Source of the DNA: Schoenoplectus triqueter
Taxonomy: Eukaryota > Streptophyta > Magnoliopsida > Poales > Cyperaceae
Assembly (NCBI GenBank): GCA_964058805.1
Contig: CAXKVV010000272.1
Location: 1 to 29,889 of the forward strand
DNA: 29,889 bases
Direction: 5' to 3'
Under the pieces are notes generated by a model that was not told where the DNA came from, did no database searches, and worked only from the letters and a program-made list of their open reading frames with translations. Of this stretch, positions 1 to 10,328 are shown one piece after another. Made by a program: the position numbers and the translations under genes. Position 1 is the first letter of the stretch; each line of letters opens with the position of its first letter.

Positions 1-102
1 ATCCCATAAAATTTTCATATAAAAAATTTAATGAGAATGATAAATTTAAATTTAAAAATAATTTAATATACTTTTTGAAATTAAACTTACAAAATCTTTA
101 CT
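1..102 (+). repeat. Foldback MITE family F, right-arm fragment
   Basis: This segment matches the right arm of the complete foldback element at 15451-15859 (compare 15732-15859). Both run through a CATAAAATTTTCATAT-like stretch, an ATTTAATGAG block and a final ATCTTTACTCTCTC. The outer GAGCTTAAGCTCACGA-like part is missing here, and the left side is cut by the window edge. As with the other foldbacks, a CT/TA-rich tract follows directly (CTCTCTCCATATA). It is non-coding. Confidence 0.7.
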
Positions 103-499
103 CTCTCCATATATTTCAATTTAAACCGAACATACCAATTGTAAATCCTAACTTCCCCTCCATTTGCAAATCCTAACTTCCCCTCCATTTTTTTCTCATT
201 TTTTCTCATCGCACCAGCCATGAGCGCAATCCGTCGGGTTAGACGGATTGATTTACGCCCCTAAAAAGTAGTTGCAGCCCGTAATAATTCATTCAACATC
301 AATTTGGGAAAAAGCATGTAATTAAGTAATTAACTCGGTTGATTAGAATTTAGAAATGAGCCGATTTTTTTTTTTGGGACTGGAATCTGCGGACTCTGTG
401 ATTCAAGTGGGTAGACCGATTAATCTGGACCGTCCAACATATACTGATGATCTGCTGATAATCGTAGATTGAGATTTACAGCCGACCCTTCTTTCCCCG
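103..499. other. Upstream region of the bL33 gene
   Basis: There is no reading frame of note. The stretch holds a short direct duplication (AATCCTAACTTCCCCTCCATTT at 146-167 and again about 23 bp later) and a small inverted pair around 229-250 (ATCCGTC and GACGGAT). It probably contains the promoter of the gene whose leader begins near 500. I could not pick out a convincing TATA box. Confidence 0.4.
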
Positions 500-2762
500 A
501 TCGAAATTCAAAACCCTACCTCTCTCTATCGTTCGTCCCTCTCCTTTCTCCTTTCGACACCTCCTTCTCTGGCCCTAGTTCTCAGGTTCACCCGTCGTTC
601 TCTATCCCGATCTCTCCTTGAGCTCACAGTCACAGGTCTCTCTCTCTCTCTTTCTCTATTTGTCTCTTTCTCTGACAGTTTATGTTCAGTAACTCCAGTT
701 TAATATTTTTCTATGGGGGTGAGTAAGTGTCTCCTTCTGTTCTGCCTCTCTCTATCTGACAAGGAAGCTAGAAATTTTATATGTAAAACTGAAAAACTGT
801 GCTTTCCTGTTCAGTGCAAATTCAGATATCCAATGCATAAGTGTATTCAGTTGTTCGAACTTATGATACTCTGAAAGGGGAGCTGGAAGGCTCTCTGCAA
901 GCTCATTTTGCGTGGATATCTGAAATAAACTATTACTGTAAAGTACTCTTCTATTATATTTAGTAGTAGTAGGATTCAGGAGTGAGGTAATATAGTTCCA
1001 TTTTTCTTTTTTTTTTCTTTTTGAATGGATAGTTATGTTTATTACTGTTTTTTGTGCCTCTATTGGTGGTATTGAATGATACATAATAAGGTTGTGTTCA
1101 CTGTGCCTCTACTAGTGGCACTGAAGGGTTTTCTTAATTTCTTTTGCAATGTGGCCTAAAATGATCACTTGTGTATATGCTCTCCTGAGGAATAGTTCAT
1201 ATTGAACACTGATTTGAGACTTCTGAAATGTGATTTGACTAGTTAACAAATATTTGTGCATACAAAATAACCTAGCACTCTTAAGAAAGCTCTTGTGTAC
1301 TTTTTGGGACTTGTATAGTCATGTTTAATTGCTTTTTGTCAGCACTTTAGTCTCTGTATAAAAAATAACAAGTTCCATTTCATTCCAAACAATAAATTTG
1401 TGAACATAGAATTCTTACATTCATACATTTGAACATCTGAAATGAAAGTATGTAGCTTCAAATCAAACACTGCAGAATAAGAAGTGAAGCTTCAAGGGTC
1501 GCTTTGCTATCTGTGTAAATTTTGCTAAAAATGACTTTTAGTATTAATTTGAGTTGATGTGAACAACTCAAGAGTGATTTCATTAGTGTTGTCCAAATAA
1601 TTGACGCTGACTTGAACAAACTCGGCTGATTTCATTGGCCGTTTTTTTAACATTAACCCTGATTTGAAGGATACATATGTAAGGTGTTCAGCGAATTAAG
1701 ATTGGATTGTTTTAGGCAGTTCATTTCAGGTCATAGGTAGGTTGTCCTGAGATTTAGATCTGGCTGGATCAGGTCAGGTTTCTGGCCATTTTAGGTTCCG
1801 GGTTCTATTGGATTTTAGATCATATTGGATCAGGTCACATCAAGTCTGTATTGGTTTGGATTTCCACAAAGAAAAAGGATTTGGACTGGGTCAGGTTGAT
1901 TTAGATTTTACCATCTTGTTATTTGGATACCAGCTTGTTATATACGGGCTTCATTATCACAATCTGTAAGCCACGATGTCTAATTTAAGTATCTGATACA
2001 AATTCTAACAAGCAAAATATAGATCAGAAAGTACTAACTAAAAGAGGCCTAGATAAAGGCACACATAGTGAAATGACTAAAGAAAAAGAGGAAACTGAAA
2101 CTCAAAACAATGTCAGCCAACCCGTGTATAATTTTGTTTTCTCTGCTTCTTATTCCAAACTGTGGAAAAAGAACCCTACACTAGCATTGACTGCTTTCTC
2201 TGTTCACTTGCATAGAGACTGTTACTGTGAGCTCATTCTTCTTCCTTGTTAAGTTTCAAAAGTGTCTTTATCTGCAGTTTTATCTTCAGTTTTATACCAG
2301 TAACAGCAGCGTGCTTTAGGGTCGATCTGAGTGAGCTTTTGTACTTTGAAGATATGATTTTGCTGGAGTTTATGTATATTGAAAGTTTCACTATGCAGCT
2401 GTGCCTTATTTTGGGTCAGCCAAGCATTTTATGATGCCTTTATTCTACCTGCTTTTTCATTTTCAAAGTTTGGAGTTTCCATATACTGCAGTCAATTAAT
2501 TTGTTCTTCTGGAATTTGACATGAGATGTTTGACCCAACTCTGGAATATTTTGCATTTATGTTCAATCTGGGGGGAGTGATGTAGCATCTTATTTTTGTT
2601 CTTAGATATTTAATTTCTATTTAATCTAAGATCTCAGTTTCCCTCTGCAATTGTATGTTACAAGTTGGCATTGCATATAACAAGTTTCTTTGACCAAAAG
2701 GCCCCTGTTTTACTGTAGTAAAGCTTCTGTGTTTCTGGTGATGTGCTAGGGTCTCACTGTAG
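500..2762 (+). other. bL33 gene: 5' UTR leader exon and long leader intron
   Basis: From about 500 to 660 the plus strand is strongly CT-rich, as in plant 5' leaders. Possible splice donors are CAG|GTTCAC (586), ACAG|GTCTCT (636) and GTGAGT/GTAAGT (719/723); the sequence alone does not decide between them. An acceptor, CACTGTAG, ends at 2762, eight bases before the bL33 start codon, and another AG lies at 2748-2749. The roughly 2 kb in between is AT-rich and has no coding signal. It includes a degenerate stretch of GGATCAGGTCAGGTT-like words at about 1730-1910. A leader intron is inferred, not shown. Confidence 0.55.
511..518 (+). promoter_or_regulatory. Telo-box (AAACCCTA)
   Basis: AAACCCTA lies at the start of a pyrimidine-rich leader. 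Telo-boxes near the transcription start are typical of plant ribosomal-protein and other translation genes, which fits the bL33 frame downstream. The motif is seen directly; its function here is inferred. Confidence 0.55.
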
Positions 2763-2770
2763 AAGAACAA

Positions 2771-2944
2771 ATGGGAAAAGCTAAAGGTGGTTCGATTTTC
2801 ATTAGGTTGGTATCAGCTGCTGGGACAGGTTTCTTTTATGTAAAGAGGAAGAATCCTAGAAAAATAACAGAGAAGCTGGAGTTCAGGAAATACGATCCAC
2901 GTGTCAACCGCCATGTTCTCTTCACTGAAGCAAAGATGAAATAA
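2771..2944 (+). CDS. Mitochondrial-type large-subunit ribosomal protein bL33
   Basis: This is a 57-residue protein, the usual length for bacterial and mitochondrial-type bL33. It starts at ATG 2771 and ends at TAA 2942. The conserved core is plain: [18 protein letters not shown] at about residues 11-28, then [20 protein letters not shown] at 35-54 and a KMK end. These are the typical L33 signatures ([24 protein letters not shown]). The bacterial-like sequence with an intact RKYDPRV block points to the nuclear-encoded organellar (mitochondrial) form seen across land plants rather than the plastid rpl33 type. It binds 23S-type rRNA near the E site of the large subunit. No cleavable presequence is visible, as expected for this very short protein. 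A splice acceptor just upstream and a telo-box leader suit a ribosomal-protein gene. An AATAAA overlaps the stop codon. Confidence 0.93.
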   Translation: MGKAKGGSIFIRLVSAAGTGFFYVKRKNPRKITEKLEFRKYDPRVNRHVLFTEAKMK

Positions 2945-3534
2945 ATGTTCTTCCGGCAAGGATGAAGCCTTTTATGGTTGAAACTTTTTGAATTAGATTG
3001 TTCTTCTTTTTCATTATTTCCCATGTTTTTTTTATGTCATCCTTAGGTAATTGAAATGCTACGCTATTTCACAATGATAGTTCTCTAGTAAATAATTATT
3101 TTCATACTTTTCCCGATTTGCTAAAATAGGAAGTGCCATTTGATTTACCAATTAAACTGATGTCGTCTTTCTTGGGAGATTGGTGATTGATTTTCTGAAA
3201 GCATGCAGTGTTCTCATATTTGTCATTTTGAACGAATTGGGTGATGCTGATTAATAGAATAATTCATTTTTGGACTCTAATTCAAAGAGAGGTGTGCTTT
3301 CAAGAGTACAGGGTTAGTTTTTCTTCGTTCTAATTTGTGTTATCTGGTATTCGCCTTCATGTATCAGAACTGTAAAGTATGGAAACAGAATTAATAGCAC
3401 ACGCATTGCCGAGCAAAAGATACAAGGTGCATTGTTATGATGCTCTATCATAATGGTGTAATGTAATCAAAGTGCTTGGTTTGAACGATGGCATTCGCAT
3501 GCTCCCTAATTTATATATCCATCAGATTAGTCAG
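2945..3534. other. bL33 3' UTR and spacer
   Basis: AT-rich sequence with no reading frame of note. The 3' UTR of bL33 must lie in its first part; no unique poly(A) signal stands out. The stretch ends at the target duplication of the minus-strand copia element. Confidence 0.4.
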
Positions 3535-3539
3535 CCATA

Positions 3540-3894
3540 TGTAGAAAAAATCGTATGGGTAGCGTATATGGTTCATATGAATTGAGTCTGACACAAAATT
3601 TAATGAGGTTCGGTACCAACTTAGTACTTGCGTTCTCTACACACCTCTTTTATTTCTTTTCTTTTTAATTGATAATACATGAGAGGAAGAGAGAGCAAAT
3701 ATATAAAGGGAGAGACTTGATAATTAAGAAATAATCTTCTAAAATAGAAACAAAATCAATATAATAAATATAGAGGTCAGTTGTCATCTTTCATATCTAT
3801 TTCCAAAAATATTTCGCCTTCCATATCTTGTATTGCGGTGTAGGCATACGATCTATATGTAGGGTTATACAAACCGTATAGGGTCATTTCAACA
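3540..3894 (-). repeat. 3' LTR of the old copia element
   Basis: 355 bp, from TGTAGAAAAAATCG to GTCATTTCAACA on the plus strand. It aligns end to end with 6268-6625 and carries many CG-to-TG/CA type differences, as expected from decay of methylated cytosines. Confidence 0.93.
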
Positions 3895-3905
3895 GCCTCC
3901 CTCAA
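3895..3905 (-). promoter_or_regulatory. Polypurine tract of the old copia element
   Basis: On the minus strand TTGAGGGAGGC directly abuts the 3' LTR start TGTTGAAATGAC. This is the expected place and composition for the plus-strand primer. Confidence 0.8.
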
Positions 3906-4324
3906 GTTGGTAGGTAGATATCTACCATACCTAACTTGACAATCGATTCTTCAAAGCATTTTGTTGACACTCCCTTTGTCAACATATTTGTAAGTTGTTC
4001 CTCGGATCTCATGAATGAGAACGAGATAATCCTTTCTTCTAACTTCTGTTTAATGAAATGTCTATCGATCTCTATGTGTTTTGTTCTGTCGTGCTGTATT
4101 GGATTGTGTGCTATCTCAATTGCTGATTTATTATCAAAATAAAGTTGCATTCCTTCTTTCGGCTTAAAGCCCCGCTCGATCATGAGTTTCCTTAGCCATA
4201 AGAGTTCACATAGGCCTTTGAACATTCCTCTAAACTCAGCTTCTGCACTTGATAAAGCAATTAAATTCTGCTTCTTACTCATCCAGATGACAAGATTTTC
4301 TCCCACAAAGGTGAAATATCCCAA
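3902..4324 (-). pseudogene. RNase H end of copia pol (old element)
   Basis: An open stretch of 140 codons covers the C-terminal RNase H of a Ty1/copia polyprotein. Typical landmarks are the SKKQNLIALSSAEAEFRG block (catalytic Glu region), YFDNKSAIEIAHNP (catalytic Asp region), HDRTKHIEIDRHFI and QLTNMLTKG near the end. The N-terminal part of RNase H and the reverse transcriptase continue upstream on the minus strand but are broken. The frame ends at the PPT, as is usual for these elements. It is a remnant of a larger protein and not a host gene. Confidence 0.9.
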
Positions 4325-6050
4325 TGTAGATTTCCGGTAGGTTATATCTTCAGCCCAATCAGTATCTGTGTAACCTCAAATATCTAAGTGTCAATTTTTC
4401 CTAAATTGAATACCCTTCCCTAGAGTCTTTTTTAGGTATCTCAAAATTCTTATTACAGCATTCATATGTTGTTCTCTTGGGTCCTACATGAATTGGCTTA
4501 CCATACTTACAACATACGCAATGTCCGGTCTGGTATGTGATAGGTAGATAAGTTTACCTACCAGTTTCTAATAAGCCTCCTTATCAACAATCGGGTCATC
4601 TGGAGAACCTTCCAACTTCAAGTTTTGGATAACGGGTGCATCAGCTGACTTACAGTCTAGCATCTCACCTCTACAAGTAAGTCAAGTGTATACTTTCGTT
4701 GTGATATAGAAATATATTTTGTTGAGCGTAACACCTCTATTCCTAAGAAATATTTTAAACCACCTAAAATTTTCATCTCAAACTCTTTTGATAATCTTTG
4801 CTCTAGCCATCTTATCTCCTCACTATCGTCCCCTATAATTATCATGTCATCGACATAGATAATTATGATAGTTATCTTGTCTTGACGATGCTTGTAGAAA
4901 AAAGTATGGTCAGATTCACTTTGAGTATAGTTGTACTTCTTCATGGCCTTGCAAAAACACCCAAATTATGCTCGTGGTGATTGTTTCAATCCATATAAAC
5001 TTCTTTCCATCTTGCATACCAACTTATCTTATTCTTGGTGTTTGTATCATGGCGGAATGTCTATATAGATTTCTTTCTCTAGATCTCCATATAATAATGC
5101 ATTCTTTACATCAAATTGATGGAGTGGTCAGTCCTAATTTGCTGCAAGAGACAATAAGACTCGAACTGTGTTAAGTTTTGCAACTGGAGAACAAAATTTT
5201 TGAAAATATATTCCATATGTCTGGGTGTACCCCTTCACAACTAGCCTTGCCTTATACCTTTTAACTTTACCTATAGCATCATATTTCACTAAGAACACTC
5301 ACTTGCACCCAACAATATTCTTTTCATTTGACAATTTTACTAACTTCCATGTCTGTGTGTTTTTCAGGGCTTTCATTTCTATTTCCATTGCCTCAACCCA
5401 TTTCGGGTCTCTCACAGTTTCATCTACACTGTTTGGTACCTGAATCTTTGAAAGTTCTTTAGTGAAATCTCTCACCATATTGGACAACCCAATAGTACTG
5501 GTATAACTGGAAATTGCATATCTTTCTTGTCTATTACTATCTTCTCTATACCGTTTTGGTGGTATATTTCTGATGGTTCTCAGAGGATATCGTCTTTCAG
5601 GTTGTGTTTGAAGAGAACTTACCTCAGGAACATCCTCTGGAGAGCTCGAGCGTGGTATTTCTGATCCTTCATCCGACTTTATCACTTCTTCTTCTAATCT
5701 GATCCTCTCAGGTTCTGGTACACAGTCCATGTTCTCCTCCATCCGGTCCATGTCCTCTTCTATCTGGTTTGTGTCCTCTAAACCAAAATCTATACGGTTC
5801 GTGTCATCTTGTTCAAGTTCCCACCAAATTAGTTGGTTTGTTTCCTTCTCCCTTGGAGGAAGCAGTAATTGGTTTTGGAAAAATAGTTCATTTTCCAAAA
5901 ATGATACATCCATTGTCACATATGTTTTCCCGGTTTCTAGGTCGAAGCATTTATAACCTTTCTGATTGTTACCATACCCAACAAACATGCACCTGGCCGG
6001 TAAAGAGAAGCTGGGCTACGTACGTGCAAAGAAACCAACACCCCATCATG
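4325..6050 (-). pseudogene. Integrase C-terminus and reverse transcriptase remnant (old copia)
   Basis: Reading on the minus strand, 5299-5988 encodes the integrase tail (MFVGYGNNQKGYKCFD, the GYS/QKGY block), a variable acidic linker, and the start of RVT_2 (WVEAMEIEMKALKNTQTWKL). Translation then runs into stops. At 4657-4944 the palm of the reverse transcriptase is visible, with the YVDDM catalytic motif and LKYFLGIEV. Between 4325 and 4656 further RVT_2 sequence is readable with stops. The pieces are in order but in different frames, so the gene is dead. Confidence 0.9.
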
Positions 6051-6054
6051 GACA

Positions 6055-6232
6055 ACCATAGCCCATAATTTATTCCATCGAATTTAACGGTGACTGAATT
6101 AACCAGTACCTCGACCGGCATAACCATCGCCTTCTGGGTGGTGAGAAGTTCATTCAGCGCTTGAAGAAGTGTCATTTCTATGTTGTGGTCTTAGTCCTTC
6201 CCTCCTCCCATCTTCGGAATGTCGTCAGCCAT
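6055..6232 (-). pseudogene. gag N-terminal remnant (old copia)
   Basis: The gag start codon is at 6232-6230 on the minus strand, about 35 bp after the 5' LTR. An in-frame TAA follows 13 codons later. Reading resumes through a VKFDGINYGLWL block at about 6060-6100, the NYxxW motif of the copia gag N-terminus. It then jumps straight into integrase tail sequence at about 6055. This join marks the internal deletion. Confidence 0.75.
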
Positions 6233-6252
6233 TACTAATTTTTAGATCTGGA

Positions 6253-6267
6253 CCTGCTTTGATACCA
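6253..6267 (-). promoter_or_regulatory. Primer-binding site (initiator tRNA-Met type)
   Basis: On the minus strand TGGTATCAAAGCAGG lies directly after the 5' LTR. It differs little from the plant copia PBS TGGTATCAGAGC, which pairs with the 3' end of initiator tRNA-Met. Confidence 0.85.
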
Positions 6268-6625
6268 TGTAGAAAAAACCACATAGGTAACGTATACGGT
6301 CTGTATGGATTGGGTCAGACACAAGATTTAACGAGGTTTGATACCAACTTAGTACCTGCGTCCTCCACACACACCTATTTTATTTCTTTTCTTTTTCAAT
6401 TGATAATACGGGAGAGAAAGAGAGGGCAAATATATAGAGGGAGAGACTTGACAATTAAGAAATAATTTTCTCAAATAGAAACAAAATCAATATAATAAAT
6501 TTAGAGGCCAACTATCATCTTTCATATCTATTTTCAAAAATATTCTGTCTTCCATATCCTGTATGAAGGTATAAACATACAGTCCGTATGTAAGGTCATA
6601 CGGACCGTATAGAGTCATTTCAACA
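6268..6625 (-). repeat. 5' LTR of the old copia element
   Basis: 358 bp, homologous to 3540-3894, with TG and CA termini. CCATA follows it at 6626-6630 and matches the duplication on the other side of the element. Confidence 0.93.
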
Positions 6626-6630
6626 CCATA

Positions 6631-7523
6631 GACATAGACTGCGTGAAATTTTAATAGATGAAACAGAATAATTTAGAGGCATTTCTGTACGTTTTTGTTG
6701 ACAAATTCAAACCAAATTGTAGCTGGCAAGTTCCAATACTAGAGATGTTACCGCGAAAACAACACGAGAATGGCGCAAAGCGCAAATAATTTGGTGGTGT
6801 TATCAATTTCCACAATAAATTTTAGGCAATTTGCTGGAAGGCATGTGCATCTAATATGGCTTTATAACGCGTGTTGTGGTGATGACTTCGTTAACACGGA
6901 TCAAAGAGAAAAAGATCAACTTGATTTAGAAAAAAAACCTCACATGATAATATCATGCTCATACGCCTCCGTCATGCTTCCAAAAGCAGTATAAAGAACA
7001 ATCGATATTAAAAATGGTATCTTTCCTCGCAAGGATCAACATTTTCACTGTCATGTATCGTTTCAAGAAATGCATGCATGTTATCGTCCATAGTATAAAA
7101 ATAATTCATACAATACCTTCACAAAGAATTGCTTTGGTGTAGGGTATCATACTGGCAATACACTGGTACATGATGTTAATTCGCCCTGTATTAAAAACCA
7201 GCATTCGTTAAGAGTCAAAAGCAGCTCAGACCAATTACACAAACACTTACTGATGTATCAGATGAGCTAAAAAATGAAGAAAGAAAGAAAAGACAACTTA
7301 GGCCCTTCCATTCCCAGAACTTGTAAAGAAGAATACCTACACATTATATACACATGCGGGCGTTCGTGCAGAGAGAGAGAGAGAGAGATTCATGTTGAAT
7401 GGCAGAACTTTTCTTTGTTATTTGATCTGTAAAACCACATCAAAGAATATATTTATATATGTTGTACCATCTTTGACAACAAAGTAAAATCATCAAAAAG
7501 AAAAAAAAAATGACAAGTCAGAG
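6631..7523. other. Spacer and 3' UTR of the TNP gene
   Basis: I see no coding sequence I can support; a 74-codon plus-strand frame at 6770-6994 has no recognisable domain. A (GA)n microsatellite lies at about 7368-7388. The 3' UTR of the minus-strand TNP gene must occupy the right part. No clear poly(A) signal was found. Confidence 0.4.
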
Positions 7524-10328
7524 CTAACTAATCTGAACATTTGTGAGAAGCCTTGTGAGTCTACTTAAGGTTTCACGGGCTGATACTGTGTCTGGGTGGC
7601 GGTCCCCACAGATCGAACTCCTTATGAATATAGCTTTTCTTATTAAATCATCCCCTATATCATAACGTCCCCCTCTAAGCATCAGCTTAGCTCTAGTTTC
7701 AAGCACAGTTGCTTTTAGAAGTGCTATTTCTTGCCATATCAACCTAAAGCCCTCATCAGACCGGGAACAGTCAGTCCGAAAACATCTCAACTTTCTTTTA
7801 AGGCGCCACTTCTCCCCCCTAGAATTAATCAACGCCTCACCAGCTGTTTCCAAAGCATCAGTGCAGAGCCGCAACAACCCAAGAGCCGCATTGCATCGGG
7901 AGAAGGTTATGAAGGTGTGAATTGCAAGAGGCAAAGCTACTTGTCTCACAAAATGGGTCAACTCAGTTGAGTTGAGTTCCACCATAACGTGTTCCGATCC
8001 GGATCCAAAAACCAAGAAGCATGCAGCCCATAAGTGGTCAAGTGAGTGAGAAACAGAAGATCGGACGCAAATCGACTGCACCACAGCCTGAGCAACCCCA
8101 TGGGACCCACACCGACGTGCATATATTTTCACCAACTCATGAAATTGAATGCAATTGGGTTGGGTAGAAATTCTTGCAACCCCAAACCGCACTAACATTG
8201 AGGCTGCCTCAGATTCCGATCTCTTAATACGGGACCGCCTCAACAAGCTTAACCATCTTTTAAATATGTTTGATCCATGTTTCTTTTTAGGAAACTTGTA
8301 TGCAGCCAAGGCTAGTAGATGGATGGGTACTGCTGATGTGCCAAACCAGCCACTGACACGGACCATGCGGGCTGCAAGGCTGCGGGGGCCATCAGCATTG
8401 TCAAAAATAGAGAGGCACACATCCAAGAGCTGAATAAGGGTTGCGTGTCTTTTAAAAGTAAGCATTTCTTCCTTATCAGTCCATGGTAGATCCCGCAATG
8501 GCATTCTATTTATGGTGTCAAGTAGACGGCTTGGGGTGATTGGAAGCTCTGAAAGGATAGCACCAATTATACCAAGACCAAGTGTAAGTCTACCTAATTT
8601 CTCTTCAATGGATCTTAAGGCATCAGTCTCTACTAAGGGGTAGTCCTTAGGTAGGGATTCACCTCGCATTAAAGCCATAGCCTCTACACCAGATAGATAA
8701 GAGAGCTTCATTGGCTCCAAGCCCAACACTCTAGGTAGCCGTGTCGTTATTATAAAGTGTGTTTCTCCCCCTAGTTGTGGAATCAGGTCCATAATGACTC
8801 GCCGGTCCCACCAGTCAATCTCACTCTCTAGATCATCAATTATGACCAAATATGGTATATCCCTTGCAAGTTCCTTTCGAACTCTGGCAATAGCTTCCTC
8901 TTCCTGTTCCTCGAAGCATTTGAAATTACCCCTTTCATGACTGTATGTCTCACAGCCAAGGTCAATTTCCAGAAGATTTCGTAAATTTAGAAAATTTTGA
9001 CGGATGTACCGACTTTGACCTCCCACCCACAAAACCAGCTTGTACCGACGAGAGAATCTATAAGCATACTCCAACACAAGTTCAGTTTTACCAATTCCTG
9101 ATTCACCAGAAACACAAGCAATTCCTTTTCCATACAAAATCTTAGCCTTCTGCCTTTTTCTGCGTGCCTTTCGACTTGCAGCCTTTCCTCGTACTGGTTT
9201 TTGCATTTCAATTTCCTTCTCTGACTCTCGCCAAATTACTTGCTCCTTCCCTTTTTCACCATTTTCAGACGAGTGTTCACATTTCTTTGTTCTGGTACCC
9301 GCAACAGTCCGTCTATAACTTGTTTTGATCTCAAAATACTCTTTTTCTGCATCTCCACTTATGTCTCCAAATAATATGAGTTCGAGCTCAGATATTTCTT
9401 TTTTTCTTCCGACAAAGTTTTCATTTCTCGGGAAAGGGAACTCATATTTCTCTACTCTCTGTCTCCACCTATTTATTCTATCCACAACACTCCGCCTACC
9501 CAATTTATTTGCCAGCACAGACACTGCTTCAAGAATACAGTCTCGCCAGTTACCACAACTTGCCTCCAACTGTAAATCCAAAGCTCGTGAAAGTGCCTCC
9601 ACTGCCTCTCTCCACTCTCTCTCTAAACCCCCATAAAGCGTCCAAAGCTCTCCACCATGCTTCTCCCACATATCACCTCTTCTCTCCAAAATATCTCTAG
9701 CAAGGCAATCGCTTGGCCCCAAATCAAAGTAAATGGGCAACAAATTCCTTCTATTGTAGAAATTTCTCAGTTCCTCAATGGTATACGGGTTTCCAAAAGA
9801 TTTTTTGGCAATTATAACAACACCAAAGGCGGCAAAGTTCATGATTTTCTCAACATGGCTCTGGCTACGGGAAGATCTACAGCGGGCCCGATCACAGGCA
9901 AAACAGCTAATACCTTGTGCCTCCAGCTCGGCCCGAAACCAATTCACAAATCTCAGTAGAGAAACCTTTTTACCGTGGTATGCCAAGTATACATCATAGC
10001 TCCTCAGCCGATTGTTTGAGGAACCTGTAATGGCTGACCTAGTACGTACTGATATTGGACTGTTTCTCCTTTTGGTCTTTTTACTCCTCTGGTGAGCCAA
10101 GCTTGTTCCAGATGAGCTGGCATGGCAAGGGGAAGCCTCAGACGGCAAGATAGTGATTTGGGAGGGTAGTATGGTAATTTGAGAGGGGATTAGGGATGGA
10201 GGAGGGGATCGAGGGGAGAAGAAGGGAGACTGGGAGGCAGAGACAAAGGCAGAGGAGGAAGAGGAGATGTTGCGGGAGGCACTTGACAAAAATGCCCCTG
10301 GGTGGGATCTTTCCTTGTGAAGCTCCAT
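7524..10328 (-). CDS. TIR-NB-ARC-TPR protein (TNP class)
   Basis: A single open frame of 934 residues, with stop TAG at 7526-7524. Order of parts: a Ser-rich N-terminus (residues 20-42) with an SPFFSPRSP block and a short tandem repeat PSQITIL (49-61); a TIR domain at about 110-225, with SYDVYLAYHG as strand A and Glu186 in IEELRNF at the place of the NADase catalytic glutamate; a pre-NB block FVGRKKEI (305-312); a basic linker (387-397); an NB-ARC with P-loop GESGIGKT (408-415), kinase-2 LVIIDDLE (494-501), RNBS-B FIITTR (525-530) and an MHD-like FHEL (729-732); and C-terminal helices including a TPR-like GDRHPDTVSARETL (908-921). There is no LRR. This matches the conserved land-plant TNP family (Arabidopsis At4g23440 and At5g56220 type), which is distinct from TIR-NBS-LRR receptors. 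The start is supported by the conserved Ser-rich block soon after it and by an in-frame stop upstream. The family's cellular role is not settled; a TIR enzyme/NTPase switch in immunity or cell death is inferred. Confidence 0.93.
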   Translation of the reverse strand: MELHKERSHPGAFLSSASRNISSSSSAFVSASQSPFFSPRSPPPSLIPSQITILPSQITILPSEASPCHASSSGTSLAHQRSKKTKRRNSPISVRTRSAITGSSNNRLRSYDVYLAYHGKKVSLLRFVNWFRAELEAQGISCFACDRARCRSSRSQSHVEKIMNFAAFGVVIIAKKSFGNPYTIEELRNFYNRRNLLPIYFDLGPSDCLARDILERRGDMWEKHGGELWTLYGGLEREWREAVEALSRALDLQLEASCGNWRDCILEAVSVLANKLGRRSVVDRINRWRQRVEKYEFPFPRNENFVGRKKEISELELILFGDISGDAEKEYFEIKTSYRRTVAGTRTKKCEHSSENGEKGKEQVIWRESEKEIEMQKPVRGKAASRKARRKRQKAKILYGKGIACVSGESGIGKTELVLEYAYRFSRRYKLVLWVGGQSRYIRQNFLNLRNLLEIDLGCETYSHERGNFKCFEEQEEEAIARVRKELARDIPYLVIIDDLESEIDWWDRRVIMDLIPQLGGETHFIITTRLPRVLGLEPMKLSYLSGVEAMALMRGESLPKDYPLVETDALRSIEEKLGRLTLGLGIIGAILSELPITPSRLLDTINRMPLRDLPWTDKEEMLTFKRHATLIQLLDVCLSIFDNADGPRSLAARMVRVSGWFGTSAVPIHLLALAAYKFPKKKHGSNIFKRWLSLLRRSRIKRSESEAASMLVRFGVARISTQPNCIQFHELVKIYARRCGSHGVAQAVVQSICVRSSVSHSLDHLWAACFLVFGSGSEHVMVELNSTELTHFVRQVALPLAIHTFITFSRCNAALGLLRLCTDALETAGEALINSRGEKWRLKRKLRCFRTDCSRSDEGFRLIWQEIALLKATVLETRAKLMLRGGRYDIGDDLIRKAIFIRSSICGDRHPDTVSARETLSRLTRLLTNVQIS

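Larger units (their letters stand above)
3540..6625 (-). mobile_element. Old Ty1/copia LTR retrotransposon, internally deleted
   Basis: This is an LTR element of 3,086 bp. Both LTRs begin TG and end CA (3540-3894 and 6268-6625). A perfect 5-bp target duplication, CCATA, flanks it at 3535-3539 and 6626-6630. Read on the minus strand the order is 5' LTR, a PBS complementary to initiator tRNA-Met, the start of gag, the end of integrase, reverse transcriptase, RNase H, PPT and 3' LTR. Integrase before reverse transcriptase defines Ty1/copia. Most of gag, the protease and the integrase core are missing, so about 2 kb is deleted relative to a usual 4.5-5 kb element. The LTRs differ at about 50 of 355 positions by eye, mostly transitions, which indicates an old insertion. 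Stops and frameshifts break the coding parts. It cannot move on its own. Confidence 0.95.

Noticed and set aside
752..1084. 110-codon minus-strand frame in the bL33 leader intron
   Set aside because: No recognisable domain; it lies in AT-rich intron-like DNA and opposes the gene.
2246..2434. 62-codon plus-strand frame before bL33
   Set aside because: Low-complexity hydrophobic translation inside the probable intron, with no family resemblance.
2836..3024. Minus-strand frame overlapping bL33
   Set aside because: It is the antisense shadow of the conserved bL33 frame.
6770..6994. 74-codon plus-strand frame between the old copia and TNP
   Set aside because: No domain, no clear promoter, and no conserved pattern I recognise.
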